Shown here: positions 18,501 through 26,584 of the stretch, one piece after another | Layout: each line of letters opens with the position of its first letter | How positions within the stretch are numbered: the stretch's first letter is position 1 | IMG/VR virus record: IMGVR_UViG_3300030085_004215 | Coordinates: 1 to 64,000 of that record | From: a virus | Direction: 5' to 3' (one strand) | DNA: 64,000 bases | Made by a program: the position numbers and the translations under genes | Notes under the pieces: generated by a model | Seen by the model: the letters and a program-made list of their open reading frames with translations, nothing else | Database searches by the model: none | What the model was told of the DNA's origin: nothing

Positions 18501-18751
18501 TATATATCCTTTTCTGTTATTTTTGTTAAATCATTTACGGTATCTTTGATACCCTCAAATACAGTACCGATTTCATCATCAGATTCGAACTTACCCTCTG
18601 AATCTAATTCATCGAGTATACTTTTAGTTTGTATTACTCTAGCAGAATATTCCTCAACCCAATCTTCTAATCTTTCTACTTTACGAAATAAATTAAAACT
18701 TGTATACATAAATGTTATTGTGGTTATTCCTAAAATTATTTCAATGACCAT
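18500..18751 (-). CDS. Membrane-anchored small acidic protein
   Basis: 83 residues: one N-terminal transmembrane helix (2-22), then a soluble acidic helical tail (EDWVEEYSARVIQTKSILDELDSEGK...). One-base overlaps on both sides tie it to the late sigma factor and the HD hydrolase. Function unknown; it may tether a partner to the membrane. Confidence 0.65.
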   Translation of the reverse strand: MVIEIILGITTITFMYTSFNLFRKVERLEDWVEEYSARVIQTKSILDELDSEGKFESDDEIGTVFEGIKDTVNDLTKITEKDI

Positions 18752-19524
18752 TATTTATCTCCAAATAGTTCAGTAAATAAATCTTTGGCATTTTCACCTC
18801 TAAGTTTAGTATCTACTTCAGTATTTACTGCTTTTTTAATATTAGTAACTGATTTAGCAACTCGTTTAGTTTCTTTTTTATCTCCACGAGTCCACTCATC
18901 TGCTTCTATAAAGGTTGCCATGACATCTGCTTGATGTAGAATACGAGCAATATTACTTCTAAGTGCAACCTCTTTGGAATATGTTTTTAAATACTTTTCA
19001 TTTGCTTGTTCATACAAACCATCTGTAAGTCTTAAACCAATATATTCATTTTCGGTCATTTTGATACCAAAATGTTGAAGTAACCAACATGCCCTATCCG
19101 TAACTGTCATGAATGTAGGTATAGGATTATGGTTATATATTTTACCTTGATTTTTTCTGTGCCAATCAGATTCATTAATTACATAATAATCATCTTCTAA
19201 ATCACCAACCTTACCTAAATCATGATGGAGTGCTGCAAAAATTAATTCCTCATCTGTAAAATTAATATCTGCACCATTTTGTTCCCATAATTTTTTTATT
19301 TGTTCTGAAAAATCAACAATATGTAATACATGCTCTACATAACCACCAACCATGGCATTATGATAATGTTCTCTACCACTTGCTGGTGCTACTACCATTC
19401 TATCCTCAAAATAATCATACATTGTATTTAACTTATCTAATCGTTCGCCTGAAAAGGTTTTACCGATTATATCTCTAAGTCTATTCCAATTATCTTGTAT
19501 TTGTTGTTCAGTAAGTTGTTTCAT
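18751..19524 (-). CDS. HD-domain phosphohydrolase
   Basis: 257 residues. HD-superfamily metal ligands are visible: His65 in GYVEHVLHIV, His100-His101-Asp102 in ALHHDLGKVGD, and Asp200 in LHQADVMATFIE. HD enzymes hydrolyse nucleotides or phosphodiesters; the substrate here is unknown, possibly a nucleotide second messenger or dNTP. It is the first gene after the early promoter 19557-19586 and is followed without gap by a membrane protein, the late sigma factor and GH6. Confidence 0.85.
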   Translation of the reverse strand: MKQLTEQQIQDNWNRLRDIIGKTFSGERLDKLNTMYDYFEDRMVVAPASGREHYHNAMVGGYVEHVLHIVDFSEQIKKLWEQNGADINFTDEELIFAALHHDLGKVGDLEDDYYVINESDWHRKNQGKIYNHNPIPTFMTVTDRACWLLQHFGIKMTENEYIGLRLTDGLYEQANEKYLKTYSKEVALRSNIARILHQADVMATFIEADEWTRGDKKETKRVAKSVTNIKKAVNTEVDTKLRGENAKDLFTELFGDK

Positions 19525-19556
19525 AATGTTTGTATTTCTCCAATCTAAGATGTTAT

Positions 19557-19586
19557 AATATATGGCTTTTTTACTATATAAGTCAA
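19557..19586 (-). promoter_or_regulatory. Early promoter, HD-sigma-GH6 operon
   Basis: TTGACT (19586-19581) and TATATT (19562-19557) with an 18-bp spacer and an upstream A-tract. One of the 16-member family described in the findings. It fires into the HD hydrolase, late sigma factor and GH6 genes. Confidence 0.85.
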
Positions 19587-19595
19587 GTGTTTTTT

Positions 19596-20450
19596 TTATT
19601 TTTTTTCATTTATTGATTTTAGATAAGAACCACCGATATTCCAAAACAATGTCTTACCTTTTAATTTTTCTATATTCTGTTCTAACCAGTACCATTGTTT
19701 TTTATCCCAAAATTCATTACAATCAAATGGTACTTCATAATCATCCATCATATCATCAAATGCATAAGGTGATTTCTCAAGTATGATATTTTTTAAATCA
19801 CCCGCATGATTTTCATTTAAAATCTTTTTTGTTGATGAGAATGCACTCATCGTAATAGAGTAAACCTTTCGTGATACCGAATCCAACTTCCACCAATCAT
19901 CACCATACTCTAAAAATTCTTTTATCAATCCACTTGCAGTTACACCACTTCCGATACTCACTACAAGATTGTCATAATCCCTATCTTTTAATACTTCTTT
20001 CATCCTATCACCCATATAACTTATATATGCAGGATGATTAAACGCGTAAGGTAATTGTTGCCAACCATTTTCTTTTGCTTGAGTGTTTAGTTTGTTTTGC
20101 ATAAATGCCATCATATTAGGTCTCATGGGATGTAACTTACCACCATTACCCTCAACTCGTTCTAACAATATTTTTGGAAACCTATCAGTATTAGGATATG
20201 CAGAAATAAATTCTATATCATAGTCTTTACATAACTTACTTAATGTCCAACCTGTCCAACTACCATAAACTGATAAGTGTGTTAGTGGTTTTGATTTATC
20301 TATACTATCACTCTCTAAGATTTTTTTGATACCCTCAATCTTTGCCCATCGTGGAAATATATTACCATCTCCAACTAAATCATCTCTCTTGACATCAACA
20401 TCAATACCTTTAAGTGAATATGTTTCTACTGGTGTTTGTATTAAACCCAT
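19596..20450 (-). CDS. PLP-dependent enzyme, ACC deaminase/D-cysteine desulfhydrase-like
   Basis: 284 residues. N-terminal TPVETYSLKGIDVDVKRDDLVGDG matches fold-type II (tryptophan-synthase beta) enzymes of the ACC-deaminase/D-cysteine desulfhydrase group. The candidate Schiff-base lysine is Lys37 (PRWAKIEGI); the usual GGNK is changed. SVYGSWTGW (60-68) stands where the family has its substrate loop, and SIGSGVTASGL (165-175) is the glycine-rich phosphate-binding loop. Overlaps the asparagine-synthetase-like gene by 10 bp. It may supply or process an amino-acid moiety in the same pathway; substrate unknown. Confidence 0.7.
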   Translation of the reverse strand: MGLIQTPVETYSLKGIDVDVKRDDLVGDGNIFPRWAKIEGIKKILESDSIDKSKPLTHLSVYGSWTGWTLSKLCKDYDIEFISAYPNTDRFPKILLERVEGNGGKLHPMRPNMMAFMQNKLNTQAKENGWQQLPYAFNHPAYISYMGDRMKEVLKDRDYDNLVVSIGSGVTASGLIKEFLEYGDDWWKLDSVSRKVYSITMSAFSSTKKILNENHAGDLKNIILEKSPYAFDDMMDDYEVPFDCNEFWDKKQWYWLEQNIEKLKGKTLFWNIGGSYLKSINEKK

Positions 20451-21946
20451 TTCCCAAATCCATTTTCAGTACCAGATAAGGTATCTCTCATACCCTTATG
20501 TTTAAAACCAAATATTCTTTCAAAGTTATCACCGATACAATGAAATAGTTTTTTTCTATTTCTAAAATTTATTTCTACATCATTTAAAATTACATCTTCA
20601 ATATACTCTTTGAAATTTGTTCCTTTCTGAAACGCTCTTTTCTCTTGGTCACATACCTCATCTGGTAAGTGTCCACGAAATGCTTCAGCAAGTGGTTTCT
20701 TCCATTGGTTTCCACTATTATCTAATACTGGTTGTGTAAGGTTAGTAGTGTAATCTAAAAAATCTAAATCAAAGAATGGACATCTTAATTCTATTGTTCC
20801 ATAATTCATAAAGATATTATTTCCGCGAAGTAAATTACCATAGTATTGTTTCTCAAATAATTTCTTTCGTACATCACTCCAATCTGGTTTCTTACTGAAC
20901 ATTCTGAATGTACCATATGAACCATACGATTCATCAGAACCCTCACCACTAAACGCAACCTTAACACCATCCTCTGCCATTCTCTCGGCAACATAACTTT
21001 GTAGAATACCAACTTCCATTTGGACTGTCGATGGATATTCTATAACCTTTATTGTTTCTAAAAATTTTCTTTTTAATTCTTCTGGGTCTCGTGGTATCTC
21101 TACCTCAACCAATGGTACATTGATATGTTCTGCAACCATTCTTGCAAACATTAAATCTCTTGAATCCTCATCAAACTTACAAGTGTATGAAACGATATCA
21201 GGTACTTTCTTACTTAACAAATAAGTAATCACACTTGAATCAATACCACCACTTAAACAAGTTGCAACCTTAACATCACTTAATAATCTTTTTTCTACAG
21301 CGTTATCTAATAACTCATATGTTTTTTTATTAACCTCATCTTGGTCAAACTCTTTATCTTCAAATGGTGTCCAAGTAAAATAATAATCTTCCTCAATATG
21401 TACTGAACCAGTAATTGTATTTATTTTAACTACTGAATTTTTTGGAACAAACTTACATTCTGCTTGTGGTAATATTTTTAATATTGATTTCATTTCTGAT
21501 GCAATCAAAATATTTGTATCATTGTTATAAATATATAATGGAATTTTACCAACCCAATCTCTTGATATAACTAATTCATTTGTTAATTCATCATGCAATA
21601 CAAAACTAAACATACCCTCTAATCTTTTTAATTCATTTTCTTTGTACAAATATAAAATTATTTCTGAATCACTATTACTAAAAAATGTATAACCTCGTTC
21701 TTCATATTCTTTTCTTAATTGTGGATAGTTCCAAATCTCACCATTAACAACAAGTGCATAATCATCAAATACAAATGGTTGGTTTCCTGCCTCACTTACA
21801 TCATTAATACTCAATCGATTATGTCCAAGATGTACATTACCACTTTCGTATATACCTCTATTATCTTTACCTCTATGTTCAATCTGTTGTAGCATATCAA
21901 CTACTACTTCATCACTATGATTGATAGTACTAACTATTCCACACAC
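20441..21946 (-). CDS. asnB: Glutamine-dependent asparagine synthetase-like
   Basis: 501 residues. I place the start at a GTG (21946) directly before TGT, because it leaves the essential N-terminal Cys2 (CGIV) as nucleophile and has an AAGGAG site seven bases upstream; an ATG 18 bases earlier would bury the cysteine. The glutaminase domain shows EHRGKDNRG, HNRLSI and NGEIWNY; the synthetase domain has the ATP pyrophosphatase loop CLSGGIDSS (231-238) and FSGEGSDE. Known reaction: aspartate plus glutamine plus ATP to asparagine; related enzymes amidate other carboxylates. Overlaps both neighbours (10 and 17 bp). Confidence 0.88.
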   Translation of the reverse strand: MCGIVSTINHSDEVVVDMLQQIEHRGKDNRGIYESGNVHLGHNRLSINDVSEAGNQPFVFDDYALVVNGEIWNYPQLRKEYEERGYTFFSNSDSEIILYLYKENELKRLEGMFSFVLHDELTNELVISRDWVGKIPLYIYNNDTNILIASEMKSILKILPQAECKFVPKNSVVKINTITGSVHIEEDYYFTWTPFEDKEFDQDEVNKKTYELLDNAVEKRLLSDVKVATCLSGGIDSSVITYLLSKKVPDIVSYTCKFDEDSRDLMFARMVAEHINVPLVEVEIPRDPEELKRKFLETIKVIEYPSTVQMEVGILQSYVAERMAEDGVKVAFSGEGSDESYGSYGTFRMFSKKPDWSDVRKKLFEKQYYGNLLRGNNIFMNYGTIELRCPFFDLDFLDYTTNLTQPVLDNSGNQWKKPLAEAFRGHLPDEVCDQEKRAFQKGTNFKEYIEDVILNDVEINFRNRKKLFHCIGDNFERIFGFKHKGMRDTLSGTENGFGKWV

Positions 21947-22616
21947 GAAGTAACTCCTTGACATTTTTCTTTTCGTTATTCATATCACCAAGATGAACTG
22001 AACCACCAATTGTTGTAACCCGTTTTAATTTTAAATCTGCTTGTTCACATAAGAACTTACCCATCTCACATAACGCCATCCAATCAGCATAACCACTTTT
22101 ACTAATTCTCATGCTACGAAAAAATGCAGTTAAATACAATCCCTCTTTACGAGGTTTCAAGTCAATTGATAATAAACAAGGCATTCCACTCATTGTTTTC
22201 CTACCATCTGATTTAGGGTCATAAATACTCATTGCAATTGTTTTACTATTCTTATGTTCTTTTAATCTCTTAATAGTTTGTTCTACTTGATTAAAACTAT
22301 TATCCCAATTAATCATTCTACCCCAATAAGTTTTGTTCCACTTTACTTTGGTATCATTTTGTTGAAATTGTAATTCATCCATAAATGGGTGTAGTTTTGG
22401 TTTTACAAATGTAACTGATGATGCATAATCTATCCTATCATCACCAAAGATATACCGAAAGGTAGAATCAAATTTTTTATCGATATCAAAGTTATCTTCT
22501 ATCTCTACGGACATATTAATACTTTCGTTCATCACATCTTTGTTACCATGTTCTAAAAGATACTCGTGTGATTTTATCCAAGCATCTGTCGGTGAATTTG
22601 CTTTAATTACTTTCAT
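21930..22616 (-). CDS. Thymidylate synthase-fold pyrimidine hydroxymethylase-like
   Basis: 228 residues. Thymidylate synthase signatures: TYWGRM (96-101), SGMPCLLSIDL with the nucleophile Cys147, FFRSMRISKSGYADWMAL (165-182). In the ungapped alignment of RS-x(9)-N, the substrate-reading Asn of thymidylate synthase is replaced by Asp178, as in T4 dCMP hydroxymethylase, so a cytosine nucleotide substrate and hydroxymethyl product is inferred. The protein is shorter than ThyA (264). It overlaps the asparagine-synthetase-like gene (17 bp) and the methylase-like gene (4 bp). Confidence 0.75.
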   Translation of the reverse strand: MKVIKANSPTDAWIKSHEYLLEHGNKDVMNESINMSVEIEDNFDIDKKFDSTFRYIFGDDRIDYASSVTFVKPKLHPFMDELQFQQNDTKVKWNKTYWGRMINWDNSFNQVEQTIKRLKEHKNSKTIAMSIYDPKSDGRKTMSGMPCLLSIDLKPRKEGLYLTAFFRSMRISKSGYADWMALCEMGKFLCEQADLKLKRVTTIGGSVHLGDMNNEKKNVKELLRVWNS

Positions 22617-24232
22617 TTCTTATGATACACAAATATAGGTTCGAATTTATACACATTATTATCATGTTCAACTGAATTTAATATTCCAGTCTTACTTGGG
22701 TCTAACCCAATCATTCTTGTCATTAACATTTTTAATTTACCTTTATATTCACATCCAAGTTCTTCTAATATTTTTCTACTATCACCCTCTAAATCATAAT
22801 AAGTATTTGCACCAATTTTGATACTAGCAATATTCCAAAGTATATATCTATCATCTTTAAGATACTCATATGCAGTTGTAAGAGTTGGTCTAAGAAAATT
22901 ATCAACCCAATCTTCATATTCTGAATATGCTTTAAAACTTTGATTCTCATCTTGTGAATATTGTTCACGATTAAAATACGGTGGTGAAGTAAACACCAAA
23001 TCTAATTTACCTTTATACTTTTGAAAATTTGGATTGTTACTTATTAATTCACTACCCTCTCTAAATACATCATATGTATTACTTTGCTTTTGTACTTCAA
23101 AAAATTGAGTAAATGTTTCAGAAAAATCATCTACACAATTTTCATTGTAAAAATTAGCAACTGCTTCATACCTACCAAAATTATCAGGATTAGGGTCGGT
23201 TCCTACATAATGTATTTTTTTACGAGAACTCATTGCTCCCAATATCCTACCACCCCAACCACTTGATGGGTCATATATATGAAATCTTTGGTCTTGATTT
23301 TCTATATGGTCTGTAAATTTTTCATATAGTAATTTTGCTGTAAGTGGTGGGAAGTTTACTGCAGGTTGTCCACATGCTAATCTAAATACTTGTAATATCT
23401 TTGGAAAAATTCCAACCGTTTTATCATAGTGTCTAATTAAATATAAAAATTTAGTTACTTTACCACTTTTACTTGTTTCTTCTGAAATTATATCTTCTAT
23501 GTTACTTAACATAGTATCATCTAATAACCCATTATCTTTACACTCTTGCACGTCTTTTGCAGTTAGGTATACATTACCATGGCCTTTGTATTCTTCATTC
23601 ATAGTACCATAGTTTCCGACTGTACTTTCCTTTACTCTTGCAAGTACAAATCTCACATCTTTATGTTTACCAATACAAACCTTACCATCATGGACATTCT
23701 TGATAAACTCTTTACCACTCTCTCCATTCCAAAATGGATTTTCATCTTTCTTGGTTACAATACTTCTTGACCATGAATACATGGAATCTCTTTTTACTGC
23801 CCTACGCATTATATGTACAAACTTTTCTTCCATGCTTGGGTCACCAAAATGGTCATAGATAGATAAACCATTATCAGCAGATTTACCAATACTGATTTTT
23901 GTTTTTAACATTGTTGGAAAAAACTGATTAACACCAGATGCATCTTTATTAAAATTCTTAATTATACCAAGTGATTCACTATCACCAGTATTATCCTCAA
24001 TCAAATAATCACAAGGATTACCTTTTAACTTTTTAAACTTTTTTATTAACCCATCTTCATCTTTACCAATGACAGGTGGTGTACCATAAACATCCCATTG
24101 TTCAGTAACTTCACTGCGAAGTAATCGTGCCCATTCTGTAAACTCGTCGGTAGACATTTGTAAAAGCTTATGATAGGTGGTGTTTGATTTAAACTCAGAG
24201 AATCGACTTCTCTCATAAAACCATTTTTTCAA
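22613..24232 (-). CDS. DNA methylase-like modification enzyme
   Basis: 539 residues. The C-terminal part (about 315-539) is a class I methyltransferase: SAM motif DPSSGWGGR (321-329), VGTDPNP (343-349) and the catalytic TSPPYF (415-420) of N6-adenine/N4-cytosine methylases, followed by EYEDWVDNFLRPTL. The N-terminal 300 residues are unrecognised and may carry DNA recognition or a second activity. First gene of a four-gene overlapping operon with a hydroxymethylase-like protein, so it may methylate DNA or take part in a larger base modification. Confidence 0.8.
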   Translation of the reverse strand: MKKWFYERSRFSEFKSNTTYHKLLQMSTDEFTEWARLLRSEVTEQWDVYGTPPVIGKDEDGLIKKFKKLKGNPCDYLIEDNTGDSESLGIIKNFNKDASGVNQFFPTMLKTKISIGKSADNGLSIYDHFGDPSMEEKFVHIMRRAVKRDSMYSWSRSIVTKKDENPFWNGESGKEFIKNVHDGKVCIGKHKDVRFVLARVKESTVGNYGTMNEEYKGHGNVYLTAKDVQECKDNGLLDDTMLSNIEDIISEETSKSGKVTKFLYLIRHYDKTVGIFPKILQVFRLACGQPAVNFPPLTAKLLYEKFTDHIENQDQRFHIYDPSSGWGGRILGAMSSRKKIHYVGTDPNPDNFGRYEAVANFYNENCVDDFSETFTQFFEVQKQSNTYDVFREGSELISNNPNFQKYKGKLDLVFTSPPYFNREQYSQDENQSFKAYSEYEDWVDNFLRPTLTTAYEYLKDDRYILWNIASIKIGANTYYDLEGDSRKILEELGCEYKGKLKMLMTRMIGLDPSKTGILNSVEHDNNVYKFEPIFVYHKK

Positions 24233-24243
24233 ATATAACCTCT

Positions 24244-24795
24244 TTAATTTAAGTGTGTAACCAAATCCAAATTAGTTCTCATAATTTGAGCAGAATCAAA
24301 TCTATATGGTTTGGTTCCAGGCGTTTCTAAGATATCAATACGATTAACCCATCTTGGATTCATTGTATCTTTAACCTGATAAACACCGTCCTTTCCATTA
24401 GTTCCTTTTAACAAAATAAAATCGCCATAATCTAACCACCCACCCCATCGTGTCAAAAGGTTTCTACTAACCGCTATGAATCGGTACTCGCTAGCTTTGT
24501 GTACCCTTATGCGCGTTCCATCCGCGAGAATGTTCGGTGTAGAATCAGTTTGATACGGAACTGGGTGATACATTGTTACGGTAACTTCTAGTCCCTCAAG
24601 TTTATGTTCTGAAACTAACTTGTTAAGTCTATAGTTTTCCGATTTCAAATCATTCACATTATCCATGTAAAAACTTTGGTAATTGTCAAAAATAACTGTC
24701 CAAATGTACCCATTTGCAATAAGTACACTTAGAAACGATAAATATGTTTTCCAATGCTTCATAATAGTATTATAAAGTACTTCATTCACACTCAT
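24244..24795 (-). CDS. Membrane-anchored 3D-domain protein, putative cell-wall enzyme
   Basis: 183 residues from the ATG at 24795, which has a GGAG site; a longer reading frame would run backwards into the tmRNA gene. One transmembrane segment (about 15-36), then a 3D/double-psi beta-barrel domain: VTVTMYHPVPYQTDSTPNILADG, AVSRNLLTRWGG, YGDFILLKG, GVYQVKDTMNPRWVNRIDI, with the three aspartates of the family (Asp in QTD, YGD, KDTM and IDI). Such domains occur in lytic transglycosylase-like proteins, suggesting a role in lysis or wall remodelling. Confidence 0.7.
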   Translation of the reverse strand: MSVNEVLYNTIMKHWKTYLSFLSVLIANGYIWTVIFDNYQSFYMDNVNDLKSENYRLNKLVSEHKLEGLEVTVTMYHPVPYQTDSTPNILADGTRIRVHKASEYRFIAVSRNLLTRWGGWLDYGDFILLKGTNGKDGVYQVKDTMNPRWVNRIDILETPGTKPYRFDSAQIMRTNLDLVTHLN

Positions 24796-24845
24796 AAATA
24801 AATATCTCCATTTCTTTTTAAAATACAACATTTTTTTATTTTTTG

Positions 24846-25248
24846 TGGAGCTGGGGGGATTCGAACCCCCGTCCTGCATATATTTTATAAATAGTCATTC
24901 ACAGCTTAGTTTGGTTCCAAATCGGTAGTCACCAACAACCCACCATGTCTCACTTTACTCAGAGTGGTTTAACTGATGAAATTTTATACTCTATCACACG
25001 AGTGGATGTCTAACTTATTTTATGACCGAGTGTTAGACAACTCAGTATCTTAAGCCGCGTAGGCGTAAGATGGTTGGGAATCACCGATTGGTAATTCTGA
25101 GTAATCATACTCAGTCAAATGCCAATCTATCACCAACCCGTCTAGCGATTGTTCGCCAATTGAGTTTCGTTGAGTTTTATTTAAGAGTCTACTCAAACTC
25201 TGCTGCACTAACTTACAAAACGATACCAGTCGATTTCCAGTCAGCCCC
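24846..25248 (-). ncRNA. ssrA: tmRNA (ssrA), phage-encoded
   Basis: About 403 nt. The 5' end GGGGCTGACTGG pairs with the 3' end CAGCTCC plus discriminator A: a 7-bp acceptor stem with the G3-U70 alanine identity pair. The T-arm GGGGG-TTCGAAT-CCCCC is intact; CCA is not encoded. In between lies a reading frame ending SQPSYAYAA-stop, in the usual place and with the AA ending of a degradation tag; if it starts after the first pseudoknot near GEQSLDG the tag would be about 35 residues, unusually long. It rescues stalled ribosomes. The acceptor stem is the same as in the phage tRNA-Ala. Confidence 0.88.
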
Positions 25249-25251
25249 ATA

Positions 25252-25416
25252 TTAATCAATTTCATCATGACCATCTTCATCGTGCCACGGATATAATTCA
25301 CCATCGACATTTGAATCTACAGTGTATTGTAAATCCTCAATTAATTGTTCAATAATACTCCAATCTTCTTCATTGTATGCATCTTCTAACAATTTAATTA
25401 TTTCATCATAATTCAT
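25252..25416 (-). CDS. Small acidic protein
   Basis: 54 residues, strongly acidic (MNYDEIIKLLEDAYNEEDWS...). Complete with ATG and TAA; starts inside the end of the 197-residue gene (11-bp overlap) and stops 4 bp before the tmRNA 5' end. The coupling supports it being real. Function unknown; a DNA-mimic or inhibitor role is only a guess from the charge. Confidence 0.6.
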   Translation of the reverse strand: MNYDEIIKLLEDAYNEEDWSIIEQLIEDLQYTVDSNVDGELYPWHDEDGHDEID

Positions 25417-25999
25417 ATTCAAATCCAATCTTAGCTTTATAAAATTCTTTACCTTGTAATTTAGAAATTTCTCCTAAATTATATATCCTAAACTTTTTAG
25501 TAAGTTGATATGATACTTTAAATTTATCTTCAAACTCAAATGTATCCCTACCATCTTCTTCGCTTGGTGGAAAGTATCCATCAAATGTAACTTCTACTTC
25601 TACTTTGTCATTACGATATTTCTTCTTTTTACTCATACCAAAAGATACGAATGTTACAAAGTTTTTACTAAACACATTTTCATCTGTGTTACGACTCGTG
25701 AAACCAAATGACCAATCATTCCAACTTCGTCTTGAGTCAATCTTTAAATATCTAACATCACGACTTTCTTTGTTCATATATTCTGGTTTGAAGTAAATAC
25801 CATTATCAAACTTATACCAAAACAAATCATCAATATAAAAAGAACCTAACTCTCTTTCCCATTGTCTGTTAGCAAAAAAGTTATCTTTACTTATTCCAAT
25901 ACTAACTTCGTAATCATCTGGATTAGGTTGTACATTTGGTGTTCTTGCAGCAAATGATGTAAACAACATTACACCTGCTAATAAACTATCTAATACCAT
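25406..25999 (-). CDS. Secreted beta-rich protein
   Basis: 197 residues. The start MVLDSLLAGVMLFTSFAA-R reads as a signal peptide with an FAA cleavage site. The mature part consists of alternating polar/hydrophobic strands with many Phe, Tyr and charged residues and ends YKAKIGFEYEL, outer-membrane-protein-like. Unknown family; probably acts in the periplasm or outer membrane. ATG overlaps the stop of a 26-residue membrane peptide gene (TAATG). Confidence 0.6.
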   Translation of the reverse strand: MVLDSLLAGVMLFTSFAARTPNVQPNPDDYEVSIGISKDNFFANRQWERELGSFYIDDLFWYKFDNGIYFKPEYMNKESRDVRYLKIDSRRSWNDWSFGFTSRNTDENVFSKNFVTFVSFGMSKKKKYRNDKVEVEVTFDGYFPPSEEDGRDTFEFEDKFKVSYQLTKKFRIYNLGEISKLQGKEFYKAKIGFEYEL

Positions 26000-26079
26000 T
26001 ACTTATCTCCAACTCCAAAGTATTCTAATATACCCCATATTACTACTAAACTAACCACAACGAAAATTATAAAATTCAC
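25999..26079 (-). CDS. 26-residue membrane peptide
   Basis: MNFIIFVVVSLVVIWGILEY... is nearly all transmembrane helix. It uses a GTG start with AGGAG six bases upstream and ends in TAATG overlapping the next gene. Translational coupling on both sides argues for a real gene. Confidence 0.55.
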   Translation of the reverse strand: MNFIIFVVVSLVVIWGILEYFGVGDK

Positions 26080-26198
26080 TTTAATCTCCTATTGAAAAAC
26101 TCGTCTATGAAACCTTTACCAGCATACATTACTGCTAACCACAATGATATTTCAATCACCTCTCCATATCCAAGATAATTTAAAGTCTCAATATCCAT
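26076..26198 (-). CDS. 40-residue membrane protein
   Basis: Starts at an ATG that overlaps the stop of the upstream 52-residue gene and overlaps the downstream 26-residue gene by 4 bp. One hydrophobic segment (about 15-28, ISLWLAVMYAGKGF) with a basic tail (NRRLK). Part of a chain of tiny coupled genes; function unknown. Confidence 0.55.
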   Translation of the reverse strand: MDIETLNYLGYGEVIEISLWLAVMYAGKGFIDEFFNRRLK

Positions 26199-26356
26199 TA
26201 CTTTCTCCTATCTGAGCTTTTACCAGCTACTCTTTTTTCGTACTTACGCTTTCGTGGTTTCTTTTTTCTTCTATCTTCACCACTGCGTTTTTCAACTACT
26301 GATTTACCTAAAATGGTAATTATCACATCATCCATCACTTTTAAGAACTTATTCAT
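26198..26356 (-). CDS. 52-residue highly basic protein
   Basis: First 20 residues are mixed hydrophobic, the rest is extremely basic (EDRRKKKPRKRKYEKR). It overlaps the end of the DUF4494-like gene and shares a base with the next gene. Could bind nucleic acid or membrane phospholipid; not recognised. Confidence 0.5.
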   Translation of the reverse strand: MNKFLKVMDDVIITILGKSVVEKRSGEDRRKKKPRKRKYEKRVAGKSSDRRK

Positions 26357-26558
26357 TAATCACTCCCACAATCTTTGATTCTTTTGCCACTTTTACTTCA
26401 AATGGGTAGGGTGAATCTTTTAAGTGTTCGTTTACTTTTGCTTCTGCAACACTCACAGAATCACATTCCACTAAAAAACTTCTACGAGTTCTCTTTTCTT
26501 TCGTACCATTTTTAGTTGGAATCTCCTCTGTAAATATAACTTGTGCTTCAAAATACAT
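26349..26558 (-). CDS. Small DUF4494-like protein
   Basis: 69 residues with the layout of DUF4494: MYFEAQVIFTEE..., a basic central strand, FLVECDSVSVAEAKVNEHL, then FEVKVAKESKIVGVI. That family is known from phages and Bacteroidetes and has no assigned function. Match is by eye and tentative. Confidence 0.5.
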   Translation of the reverse strand: MYFEAQVIFTEEIPTKNGTKEKRTRRSFLVECDSVSVAEAKVNEHLKDSPYPFEVKVAKESKIVGVINE

Positions 26559-26584
26559 AACTATTTCTCCTATTTGTTATTAAA

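Noticed and set aside
24796-24879. N-terminal extension of the 3D-domain gene into the tmRNA region
   Set aside because: Those codons are the complement of the tmRNA T-arm and acceptor end. A good ribosome site points to the ATG at 24795.
24846-24900. A tRNA gene judged from the T-arm
   Set aside because: No anticodon arm follows; the 5' half lies 400 bp away, as in tmRNA.
25050-25310. 86-residue ORF ending SYAYAA as a protein gene
   Set aside because: It is the tag reading frame of the tmRNA and its antisense-free extension upstream, with no ribosome site.
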